Notes under the pieces: generated by a model
What the model saw: the letters and a program-made list of their open reading frames with translations, nothing else
The model's database searches: none
Told to the model about the DNA's origin: nothing
Shown: in pieces, positions 1-5,343 of the stretch
Numbering within the stretch: position 1 is the stretch's first letter
Layout: each line of letters starts with the position of its first letter
NCBI GenBank assembly: GCA_016763395.1
Contig: JAESTW010000908.1
Coordinates: 1 to 5,343 of the forward strand
DNA: 5,343 bases
Direction: 5' to 3'
Source: Kofleriaceae bacterium
GTDB lineage: Bacteria > Myxococcota_A > Polyangia > Haliangiales > Haliangiaceae
Program-made: the position numbers and the translations under genes

Positions 1-578
1 GCAAAACCGCTGACCTGAGTATTGGGCTATTGGAGACACGTGTGAGACGCGAGCCACGAGAATCTGATACCGCCTCGTCCGGCACTGGTTGGAAAATCGC
101 TTTTATTGGCGGAGTTTTGGTCACCAGCGGTATGGCAGCGGGCTTTGCGTACAACGGCTTCAAGGTCATTGGCGAACTGAAAGACGATAAAGAAAGTGCA
201 TTCGCTACGTTGGAATCGACTGCTGGCGCAATCAATTTACCCGAGTTCCAACGGTTGGCTGCTGACGTTGGTGGCGATGGTTCATGTGGAAAGGCGAGAA
301 ATGCGGGCTCAACTGGTGACGCCGTGGTCAACGCCGCCCTTGCCGACTTGGTCAGGGCCTGCGACGAAGGCGAAGACGCCGCCACCATGACAAACATCTT
401 CATCGCCGGAACTGCTGTCGCTGCGTTGGCTACCGTCTACTTTGGCTACAAAGGATGGGTCTTGAATGATGGCGACAAAGAGAAAATGACCGGACGCCAG
501 ACCAAGAAAAACCGAGTGGTCGTCACTCCACAACTCACTCCACGCTCTGTTGGCGCTGGGCTTAGCATCGACTTCTAA
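1..578 (+). CDS. C-terminal part of a protein with two membrane segments, function unknown (5' end outside window)
   Basis: The frame is open from the first full codon at base 3 to the TAA at 576-578. A TTG at 30 could be read as a start, but no Shine-Dalgarno sequence precedes it and the frame continues upstream (KTADLSIGL), so I treat the gene as truncated by the window edge. Two hydrophobic stretches are visible: about bases 96-160 (IAFIGGVLVTSGMAAGFAY) and about 393-455 (IFIAGTAVAALATVYFGY). The roughly 75-residue loop between them is acidic, Gly/Ala-rich and holds two cysteines (bases 285-287 and 360-362), which could form a disulfide if the loop is exported. After the second segment come a charged stretch and a tail VVVTPQLTPRSVGAGLSIDF. 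Two helices around a Cys loop followed by a tail of this kind is reminiscent of the C-termini of myxobacterial PEGA-type envelope proteins, but no PEGA domain is in view, so that is only a suggestion. It converges on the receiver gene. Confidence 0.75.
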   Translation, partial: KTADLSIGLLETRVRREPRESDTASSGTGWKIAFIGGVLVTSGMAAGFAYNGFKVIGELKDDKESAFATLESTAGAINLPEFQRLAADVGGDGSCGKARNAGSTGDAVVNAALADLVRACDEGEDAATMTNIFIAGTAVAALATVYFGYKGWVLNDGDKEKMTGRQTKKNRVVVTPQLTPRSVGAGLSIDF

Positions 579-580
579 GC

Positions 581-650
581 CATTCCTCCTATGTCATTCC
601 TCCTATGTCATTCCTCTAATGTCATTCCTCTAATGTCATTCCTCCTATGT
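581..650. repeat. Five-copy 14-bp tandem repeat between convergent genes
   Basis: Five contiguous units of 14 bp begin at 581, 595, 609, 623 and 637. Units 1, 2 and 5 are CATTCCTCCTATGT; units 3 and 4 are CATTCCTCTAATGT, so two neighbouring bases differ together. Read on the minus strand the unit is ACATAGGAGGAATG, which carries a TAG triplet and an AGGAGG core followed almost at once by ATG. The rightmost unit supplies the ACA and TAG that end the receiver gene, so the array starts inside that gene's last codons and extends to 2 bp after the stop of the plus-strand gene. The 14-bp period is not a multiple of three. I see no hairpin with a T-tract here. It may be simple slippage expansion; any role in termination is unproven. 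Confidence 0.95.
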
Positions 651-1019
651 CCGGCAGTATCTGTTTACTGCCGTTACAAATAGTTTCGGGTCAAAGGGCT
701 TAACAAGCCACGCCTTGACTCCCGCATTACGAGCTTTTTCGATTAGATGCGGCTGTCCCTCTGCACTGAGAATGACGACCGGAACCTGGCTCTCAGAATC
801 GTCGGTATCACTGAGTGCCCGGACAACTTCAAGGCCACTCGTGCAAGGAGTTCTCATGTCAACGAGAACCAGAGCAATGGACTCGTTGGCTATCCTATCC
901 AGAGCATCTGCTTCATTGACGGCCCTCTCGACTTTGTAGCCGAGTGGAACTAGTACTTCTCGCACTGCGCATGGCGCAAGCGGCGAATCGTCGATCACCA
1001 ATATTACTTTTTCTTCCAC
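645..1019 (-). CDS. Stand-alone CheY-like response regulator receiver (REC domain only)
   Basis: A 124-residue protein that is one receiver domain and nothing else. Numbering from the GTG start, the acidic pocket is D10-D11 (ILVIDDS), the phospho-acceptor is D54 (LVLVDMRTP), the conserved Ser/Thr is S85 (VVILSAEG) and the conserved lysine is K107 (AWLVKPFDP). All key residues are present, so it should accept phosphate from a histidine kinase and signal in the cytoplasm by protein-protein contact. The position usually occupied by Tyr/Phe is W104. I chose the GTG at 1017-1019 because GGAGGG lies six bases upstream and the resulting length fits the family; the frame stays open to an ATG at 1095-1097, but that would add 26 residues of non-domain sequence. 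No kinase or output gene lies beside it, so its pathway cannot be named. It ends in TAG supplied by the 14-bp repeat array. Confidence 0.9.
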   Translation of the reverse strand: MEEKVILVIDDSPLAPCAVREVLVPLGYKVERAVNEADALDRIANESIALVLVDMRTPCTSGLEVVRALSDTDDSESQVPVVILSAEGQPHLIEKARNAGVKAWLVKPFDPKLFVTAVNRYCRT

Positions 1020-1024
1020 AATCA

Positions 1025-1030
1025 CCCTCC
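1025..1030 (-). promoter_or_regulatory. Ribosome binding site GGAGGG that fixes the receiver gene start
   Basis: On the minus strand GGAGGG stands at 1030-1025, with GGAGG six bases before the GTG at 1019. This is the clearest Shine-Dalgarno sequence in the window and decides for a GTG start rather than the ATG 78 bases upstream. The other minus-strand genes with visible starts (2492 and 3580) lack a comparably strong site. Confidence 0.75.
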
Positions 1031-1139
1031 AGACAAAATCCAAGTCCCAATATGAAACTCGGGCAGTTGAGTGGAAGCTTGAGGGCAAGCTACTCATTCA
1101 TTGTGGAAAATACTTGTCCGGGATGGTTAATCGGCACCG

Positions 1140-1547
1140 CTAAGTATCTACGCTGCAAACCGAGCTGCGATTGCCACAACATCATCATATTCCTCGCAAC
1201 CATTGTCACAGTAACAGATGGTGCCATCGGCCTCGGTGTTGGGCGTCTCTGTTCCGCAGTAGGAAAGTTCGCATCCCGCATTCGCCTGGCCACTGCCATC
1301 ATCATTGTCGCTACAGACATCCAAACGGTTGATGCAACAGTCGTCAAATGCCTCGCAACTGGCGTCACAATAGCATTCGGCACCATTGCCGTCACCGGCC
1401 GCATCAGTGCCACAAGACACTCTACGCCCAACATGTTGAAGTGAAGGGCTCGTAGGTGGGAGAGGTGAATACTCCCCCCTCATGTCCGAGGCTTAACCAC
1501 TCAGGGTTGGCACTGTCGCTTTGAGCGAAGGAGTTGAGCCAGCTTGG
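1140..1547 (-). pseudogene. Frameshifted gene for a protein with two tandem somatomedin-B-like cysteine domains
   Basis: The longest single frame (1148-1483) has a cysteine module, CYCDASCEAFDDCC then INRLDVC, followed by a second copy beginning CGTETPNTEADGTICYCDNGC. The second copy breaks off at EEYDDVVAIAARFAA. Moving back one base after the GAT at 1183-1181 restores CCGNRSSVC and a TAG at 1142-1140, so a single base seems to be missing near 1182. At the other end, a frame open from 1547 ends in FTSTCW; skipping one base in the GGG at 1429-1427 joins it to RRVSCGTD and gives domain 1 its missing first cysteine. Both repairs leave the same original frame. Rebuilt, each domain has eight cysteines in the order C-C-CxC-C-CC-C, like somatomedin B, a small disulfide-rich protein-binding fold. 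No signal peptide, start codon in the outer frame, or ribosome site is visible, so this looks like a decaying or incomplete gene; sequencing error is the alternative. Confidence 0.6.
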
Positions 1548-1580
1548 TCAACAAACAACGGTGGGGAGGGAATGAGAATG
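1548..1580. other. Short gap between the lipoprotein stop and the broken cysteine-domain gene
   Basis: On the minus strand the frame of the lipoprotein continues past its TAG (1583-1581) for ten codons to a TGA at 1550-1548, and then stays open into the outer frame of the broken cysteine-domain gene. There is no start codon in this stretch and no promoter or terminator that I can support. Confidence 0.4.
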
Positions 1581-2492
1581 CTACGGAAAGAGAAGTCTAG
1601 TCCACAGAAGGCTAGCCGCGTCTAGGTTTCGCTGGCGTCCTTCTAGGATGTAAATTCGCTCGGGAGTGGCGTTTTTGTAGCCAGTACCTTGGAGAATACT
1701 CGGTAGAGAGTCACCGTTGGACAAGCCTTGGAGAATGGCATCGAAGGGAATGGTCGCACCGTCAATATAGGCTCCCGAATAGAAGTAGCCGTGAAGTACA
1801 CCAGCGGCCACTCGGGCCTCAGGTAAAAACTGGTCGGCGACACCCGGAAACAAAAAGAGATCTCCGTACAAGGTTCGTCCAGCGCTTTCGCCAACTTCTT
1901 TGTTTTTTATCTGTCCTAAATAATATGCGAAGGAAAATATGTTGTCTTCAATGCTGTGAAGGCTGTCCCATGGGGGAGCACTGTTGCCGATCCAGTACGA
2001 GATATTCGAAGGCAGAGGGACCAGGCCCCGCTCCCCTTCGCTGTGCGTTGCGAAAATGTCTACAGTGCCATCGCCGTGGATAGCCATCTCGGCATAGAGA
2101 GCCAATACCACGTCAGCAGTCGTTAGAAGCCGCGTACTGCTATATATACTATCAAGTGTCGAGTTAACACGGATGACCATGCGTTGCAATTCAACCCAGT
2201 TGTCCTCTACGAATTCTTCTTTCGTCCGACCATCGTGTAGTAGGGTAAAAGAGCTGCCGTCGTCTTGCAAATTGGGATCGACTCCCATGGGATTCTGGCG
2301 GTTGCTGGCGTCCGGAAGAGAGAAGGCTGCGTCGAGAAGTGAGCTCGCTGCGTCGGGACCTAAGCTGGCCGCGTCCGGACCTAAGCTGGCCGCGTCCGGA
2401 TTTTGGCCGGAGCCAACAGGCGATGAGCAGGCCACAGCACTTGCGAGAGTTACGGAAGTGACGAGTTGCAGGTAGTGTCGTTTGAGCTTCAT
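1581..2492 (-). CDS. Predicted lipoprotein of unknown function with a Pro-Asp-Ala-Ala linker
   Basis: A 303-residue protein I do not recognise. The N-terminus MKLKRHYLQLVTSVTLASAVAC is a lipoprotein signal peptide with a basic start, a hydrophobic core and a lipobox-like AVAC, so the mature protein should begin with lipidated C22. Residues 30-63 are a low-complexity linker with repeated PDAAS units (GPDAASL twice, then degenerate copies), a style common in myxobacterial lipoproteins and likely a flexible tether. The globular part (about 72-303) is mixed and acidic, with a predicted helical stretch FVEDNWVELQRMVIRVN, a run LTTADVVLALYAEMAI, and aromatic-rich segments around SYWIGNSAPPW and NIFSFAYYLG. 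It has no cysteine after C22 and no catalytic motif I can name. It starts 95 bp after the hydrolase gene stop on the same strand, too far for clear coupling, and has no convincing Shine-Dalgarno site before the ATG. Ends in TAG. Coding is well supported; function is open. Confidence 0.85.
   Translation of the reverse strand: MKLKRHYLQLVTSVTLASAVACSSPVGSGQNPDAASLGPDAASLGPDAASSLLDAAFSLPDASNRQNPMGVDPNLQDDGSSFTLLHDGRTKEEFVEDNWVELQRMVIRVNSTLDSIYSSTRLLTTADVVLALYAEMAIHGDGTVDIFATHSEGERGLVPLPSNISYWIGNSAPPWDSLHSIEDNIFSFAYYLGQIKNKEVGESAGRTLYGDLFLFPGVADQFLPEARVAAGVLHGYFYSGAYIDGATIPFDAILQGLSNGDSLPSILQGTGYKNATPERIYILEGRQRNLDAASLLWTRLLFP
2359..2400 (-). repeat. Two exact 21-bp tandem units coding the lipoprotein linker
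   Basis: Bases 2359-2379 and 2380-2400 are identical 21-bp units, each coding seven residues (PDAASLG in phase). Degenerate relatives follow toward the 3' end of the gene (2344-2358 keeps GCTGCGTCGGGA-like sequence). Because the period is a multiple of three, copy-number change would lengthen or shorten the tether without shifting frame. Confidence 0.9.
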
Positions 2493-2587
2493 GGATATTC
2501 AGGTCGGAATGCGGGCAATTGTAGATTGCGACGCTGGGATTAGGGTGTGGGGAGAAATAAAAGAACAGATTCTGGGTTCGAGGCGCT
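2493..2587. other. Intergenic gap between hydrolase and lipoprotein genes
   Basis: A 95-bp gap between two minus-strand genes. Reading on the minus strand, a poor imperfect stem (GAA..CAG-AAT-CTG..TTC) is followed by TTTTATTT near 2560-2577, which might act as a weak terminator for the hydrolase gene, and a 5-bp stem GCAAT/ATTGC lies at 2516-2530. Neither is strong enough to call. Confidence 0.3.
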
Positions 2588-3580
2588 TTAGTTGCAGTGT
2601 TTGGAAATTCTGCAGGAGCGCTCATTGTCACTATCCCAGCCCCATCCATCGCCGTTCTCATCTTCGCAGTCACTGCAAATCGGAGTTTCTACTGCGATGC
2701 CATGCTGTGCCAATGAGCACTGCACTATGTTTTGAGGTAGTGAATAGTGTCCGATCTCTCCATGATGCCAGTCTTCTCCATCGGGATGATCACCCGAATC
2801 AAGGGCACTACTACACGATGATTCCACATTGTCGTCGTCGTGCGGTGATGACTTGAGAATCGCTCCAAGGCCCCAACGAGGATCGGACAACTGCTTTTTG
2901 TAAACCTGCTGGAATCGTTTCACGTTCCCTGGAACCGTCGTTGTCCAGCCCTGGGAGACTCCTGAGAAGTTTTTCCATTCGAAGCCCATCTCGTTGATGA
3001 CAGGATCGAATGAACCGAAAAACGCTATTTCTGTCCCGCGATGCTTTCCGCTAGGGGTGCAGCCCTCTTCGTTGAGCGCCTTGGCTACATGGTTGGCTAT
3101 TACGGAACCACGACTGTATCCCATCAGAATGATGTCACAGGGCTCCGGACGTTTCTCCAGGTGTTGGCATACTGCGCTGAGCCCGCGGGTAACTCGCTCG
3201 GCAGAACTCCCAAATGGGAGACTGGGAACACCTTCGATATAGGCTCTGGTTGTATCTGCGTTTACGCTTCCCGCCCGCTTACCATTTGCTCCCTGTGCCG
3301 CTGGGCCAGGAACCATTTTGTAAAAGGTACCAACCGCAGTGTTGGTGTCCGGGGAGTACACGCCAGAGCCGTCGAAACCGAGGAAAAAGACACAACGATT
3401 TTTAGTGGGTTGTGGCGCCTGGGTACACTCGCTTTCTGCATCGCAGTATTCGCTGTATTCGGACAGATCCGCCCCATCGGACTTGGCGCTTCTATCGATC
3501 TCAAACTGCTCCTCATACTCGCATCCAATCATCAGAGCCATGGAGCTAAGGAGCAGAGCTATACATCGAACTTGGAGCAT
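2588..3580 (-). CDS. Predicted lipoprotein alpha/beta hydrolase, DUF2235/Tle1-like, with C-terminal cysteine module
   Basis: A 330-residue exported enzyme candidate. The signal peptide ends in MALMIGC, so C20 is the probable lipid anchor, followed by an acidic, Cys-containing stretch to about residue 60. The core opens with VFFLGFDGSG, has a nucleophile elbow GYSRGS (S156) after a hydrophobic strand DIILM, then IAFFGSFDPV (D192 as candidate acid) and WHHGEIGHY (H273 as candidate base). Order and spacing match the DUF2235 fold, whose hallmarks are GFSRGA, a strand ending in FDTV, and HSDVGGGY; family members include type VI secretion phospholipases of the Tle1 group. A lipase or esterase activity is therefore inferred, with unknown substrate. 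The last 29 residues, CSDCEDENGDGWGWDSDNERSC onward in pattern, form a small Asp/Trp/Cys module seen on secreted bacterial hydrolases. Unlike cytoplasm-loaded effectors it carries its own lipoprotein signal. It lies 150 bp after the RCC1 gene and has no strong ribosome site. Ends in TAA. Confidence 0.8.
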   Translation of the reverse strand: MLQVRCIALLLSSMALMIGCEYEEQFEIDRSAKSDGADLSEYSEYCDAESECTQAPQPTKNRCVFFLGFDGSGVYSPDTNTAVGTFYKMVPGPAAQGANGKRAGSVNADTTRAYIEGVPSLPFGSSAERVTRGLSAVCQHLEKRPEPCDIILMGYSRGSVIANHVAKALNEEGCTPSGKHRGTEIAFFGSFDPVINEMGFEWKNFSGVSQGWTTTVPGNVKRFQQVYKKQLSDPRWGLGAILKSSPHDDDNVESSCSSALDSGDHPDGEDWHHGEIGHYSLPQNIVQCSLAQHGIAVETPICSDCEDENGDGWGWDSDNERSCRISKHCN

Positions 3581-3730
3581 GTATTCCGTTTAAGCACAAT
3601 CCGTTCCAAAAGAACAACCATCTAACTATCTTAAATTGCTAGCACATGCGGGTGGGTACGAGAACTACATTGGAGCATTGTTCCCCACCTTGGTACTTCC
3701 ACTCTCCAGTCGCGGTGATTGAGGACTAGC
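3581..3730. other. Intergenic gap upstream of the hydrolase gene
   Basis: This 150-bp gap separates the RCC1 stop from the hydrolase ATG, both on the minus strand. It should carry the hydrolase promoter. On the minus strand a weak -10-like TAAGAT is visible around 3630-3635, but no matching -35 element stands out. GGTGGG at 3651-3656 and CCCACC at 3684-3689 could pair across a 27-base loop, without a T-tract. I see no RNA gene or convincing terminator. Confidence 0.4.
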
Positions 3731-5343
3731 CTACGGCGAACTCATCGGGCTAAAGAAAGGCCATCCCTTGTTTGGGACAGCGATGCGTTTTGGCTGGGCC
3801 CGAAAGCCACGCTGCTCTTCATCCCCAATCGTCGAATGATGCCCCCAACAATAGAGCTCGCCCTCCACGGTCTCGGCACAGGTACTGCTGCAACCCGCTA
3901 CAACCTTACGTGCTGGTGGCAACCCAGCTACTGTGGACGGGCCGAGATAAGATCTCATCCAGAATGGTCCGCTCGACTCACCTGCAGGATTGGTCTCGAG
4001 TGTTCCCAGTACAGCACCAAGCTGTCCGCTTTCATTGTCCCCCCAGCACTGCACCACACCCGCGGCGGACAGCGAGCACGCATGGTCACAGCCAACGCTC
4101 ACCTTTATAGCCGAGTCAACGGGCACATCTCTTAGCTCCAGGCTTCCCCCTGTGAATCGTCGTCCCCAACATGAGACTTGTCCGCCTTCTCGCACTGCGC
4201 AAGTCGTGTCCTTGCCAATGGAGAGATCGATTGCATCGCTGAGACCAAGTACGGCCACAGGCGTCGCACTGTGATTCGCTGTTCCATCACCGAGACGTCC
4301 CTGGTTGTTCTTACCCCAACAGAAGACTTGGCCACTAAAGTCACGAGCACAGCTGTGTGCATCACCTGAGAGAATTTGTTCGACGGTAGTAAGGTCCCGG
4401 ACACGAACGGGCGAGACCTGCGCCACGTGACTAGCATCCCCAAGCGCGCCCTTGTCGTTGTCCCCCCAACACCACGCCTGTCCGCGTTTGTCTCGTGCAC
4501 AAAAGTGATGTCCGCCAGCACTGATTTGATCAAATTGAGTTGTGGAGAGTCGGTGCCAGTCTAGCTTCTCCCCAGCGAGCGCTGCACAAAAGAGTCCTTT
4601 GTCCGTCGCCCCACACACTTGCTCACCATTGAAATCTACGTGGTTCATCTGAGGGCTTGATTCACTCACACTGGGGGCCTGTGTATCCCCCCACCAGACG
4701 AGCTGAGTATTGCGAAGAGCAATGGTGCGCCATGGCCAATCACTCATGCGCCGAGATGCTTTTAGCTCACTCAGTGGAGATGCAAAGGCAACCTTTGTTG
4801 GACGGGGGACCGCGGTGCCCCAGCTACCGTCACCAAGCTGTGCTCTCTCATTGTCTCCCCAGCACAACACACCACGTTTCGGATCTATCACACAGCTATG
4901 GGTATCGCCGACGGCAAGTACACTGGCCCGGACAGTTTGTAACATGCCAGCATCGTCCACCACTCCAAGTCTCCCGAAGTCACCACCCTCACAGTGAATC
5001 TGACCAACTATGGGCAGCCGGCACCCGACCAGCCCTTTAGATCTCTGGCCCGTCGTGTTCTCGCAGTGAATTTGACCTCCTGTGAGCAGCTGGCACCCAT
5101 GTTCAGAGCCACTGGCGAGTTGCTGGATGCCACTGAGTTGGAAAGCCTTCTCACTTTGGTTGTCCGGTGGAACCACAGACCAACATGCTCCATCGCGACA
5201 GGAAGAGATCGCACTGTAGCTGGTGACCGTTCCTACTTTTGCATCAAATGCAGGTAACGCCACTGGCTCCACAACGGCGGACACGGCAATCATGCCATCT
5301 TCTTCGGTAGCTCCCCAACACAAGGCATCGTTTGGCCCGCGAC
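3731..5343 (-). CDS. RCC1-repeat beta-propeller protein, N-terminus beyond the window
   Basis: The frame is open from the right edge to TAG at 3733-3731, giving at least 537 residues. The first ones read RGPNDALCWG, so the protein is cut inside a repeat and its start and any signal peptide are outside. Blades follow the pattern G-x2-H-x-C-A ... G-x-V-x-CWG-x-N-x2-G-x-LGDG; the best are SGDAHSCARDFSGQVFCWG (about 4315-4371) and AVGDTHSCV ... CWGDNERAQLGDG (about 4825-4912). Seven CWG motifs are present, together with degenerate blades that have WWG, FCA or HCE instead. RCC1/BNR-like repeats of this kind build a disk-shaped propeller used for protein contacts; in myxobacteria they are frequent in extracellular and surface lipoproteins, which fits the high cysteine content (two per blade, possibly disulfide-bonded). 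No enzyme domain is seen. Between about 4990 and 5100 the gene carries an in-frame internal duplication inside a degraded blade. The specific partner is unknown. Confidence 0.85.
   Translation of the reverse strand, partial: RGPNDALCWGATEEDGMIAVSAVVEPVALPAFDAKVGTVTSYSAISSCRDGACWSVVPPDNQSEKAFQLSGIQQLASGSEHGCQLLTGGQIHCENTTGQRSKGLVGCRLPIVGQIHCEGGDFGRLGVVDDAGMLQTVRASVLAVGDTHSCVIDPKRGVLCWGDNERAQLGDGSWGTAVPRPTKVAFASPLSELKASRRMSDWPWRTIALRNTQLVWWGDTQAPSVSESSPQMNHVDFNGEQVCGATDKGLFCAALAGEKLDWHRLSTTQFDQISAGGHHFCARDKRGQAWCWGDNDKGALGDASHVAQVSPVRVRDLTTVEQILSGDAHSCARDFSGQVFCWGKNNQGRLGDGTANHSATPVAVLGLSDAIDLSIGKDTTCAVREGGQVSCWGRRFTGGSLELRDVPVDSAIKVSVGCDHACSLSAAGVVQCWGDNESGQLGAVLGTLETNPAGESSGPFWMRSYLGPSTVAGLPPARKVVAGCSSTCAETVEGELYCWGHHSTIGDEEQRGFRAQPKRIAVPNKGWPFFSPMSSP
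4992..5098 (-). repeat. Internal 72-bp-period duplication in the RCC1 gene
   Basis: Two 35-bp segments, 4992-5026 and 5064-5098, align without gaps with about seven mismatches; both begin CAGTGAAT and end GGCACCC on the plus strand. Their starts are 72 bp apart, exactly 24 codons, so the duplication is in frame. In protein it gives GCQLLTGGQIHCEN followed by GCRLPIVGQIHCEG. Both copies have CE in place of the usual CWG, so the duplicated piece belongs to an atypical blade. Confidence 0.75.

Noticed and set aside
30..32. TTG as the start of the first gene
   Set aside because: There is no Shine-Dalgarno sequence before it, and the frame is open to the window edge with plausible coding sequence.
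581..650. Possible CRISPR array
   Set aside because: The units are only 14 bp and directly contiguous, with no spacers.
1076..1091. Perfect 6-bp inverted repeat AGCTTG-AGGG-CAAGCT upstream of the receiver gene
   Set aside because: The stem is short, includes a HindIII-type palindrome, and is not followed by a T-tract on either strand, so neither a terminator nor an operator can be supported.
1095..1097. ATG as the receiver start
   Set aside because: It would add 26 residues unrelated to the receiver fold, and the GGAGGG six bases before the GTG at 1019 fits much better.
944..1444. A long plus-strand open frame of 166 codons across the receiver start and the cysteine-domain region
   Set aside because: It is antisense to the receiver and to the CYCD-type cysteine domains, whose protein signatures are unmistakable on the minus strand; its own translation has no recognisable domain and no ribosome site was seen.
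2191..2673. A minus-strand open frame of 160 codons overlapping the end of the hydrolase and the start of the lipoprotein
   Set aside because: It overlaps two well-supported genes in another frame and its Arg/Ser-rich repeats (SGRGQLR) are just the 21-bp linker repeat read out of frame.
3041..3625. A plus-strand open frame of 194 codons opposite the hydrolase gene
   Set aside because: The minus strand carries a signal peptide, the GYSRGS elbow and a full domain; the plus-strand product looks like the shadow of that gene.
3651..3689. GGTGGG / CCCACC inverted repeat downstream of the RCC1 gene
   Set aside because: The loop is 27 bases and no T-run follows, so it does not look like an intrinsic terminator.

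Overview
The window looks like chromosomal DNA from a myxobacterium-like bacterium (Myxococcota / Bradymonadota, the former Deltaproteobacteria). The evidence is the style of the proteins: two lipoproteins (one with a Pro-Asp-Ala-Ala linker after its lipobox), cysteine-rich somatomedin-B-like modules, an RCC1-type beta-propeller of Cys-Trp-Gly blades, and a DGDGWGWD cysteine module at the end of a hydrolase. This is inference from gene style. No rRNA, tRNA, CRISPR array, transposase or phage gene is visible.

Layout, left to right. On the plus strand, 1-578 is the 3' end of a gene entering from the left: a protein with two membrane segments around a two-cysteine loop. A tandem array of five 14-bp units (581-650) follows and runs over the stop codon of the convergent gene. 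Everything else reads on the minus strand: a stand-alone CheY-like receiver (645-1019, with its GTG start set by a GGAGGG site); a broken gene for two tandem somatomedin-B-like domains (about 1140-1547); a lipoprotein of unknown function (1581-2492); a lipoprotein alpha/beta hydrolase resembling the DUF2235/Tle1 group (2588-3580); and an RCC1-repeat protein whose N-terminus lies beyond the right edge (3731-5343).

The four larger minus-strand loci appear to encode, or to have encoded, exported or surface proteins, but gaps of about 90-150 bp separate them and no tight operon is evident. The receiver has no kinase beside it. No shared pathway can be shown; the cluster reads as an accessory, fast-changing surface-protein region, with signs of recent change: two compensating frameshifts in the somatomedin-B locus, an in-frame 72-bp duplication in the propeller gene, two exact 21-bp units in a lipoprotein linker, and the 14-bp array. 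The most interesting items are the decayed two-domain cysteine protein, whose frame can be rebuilt by two single-base changes, and the surface-anchored DUF2235-like hydrolase.
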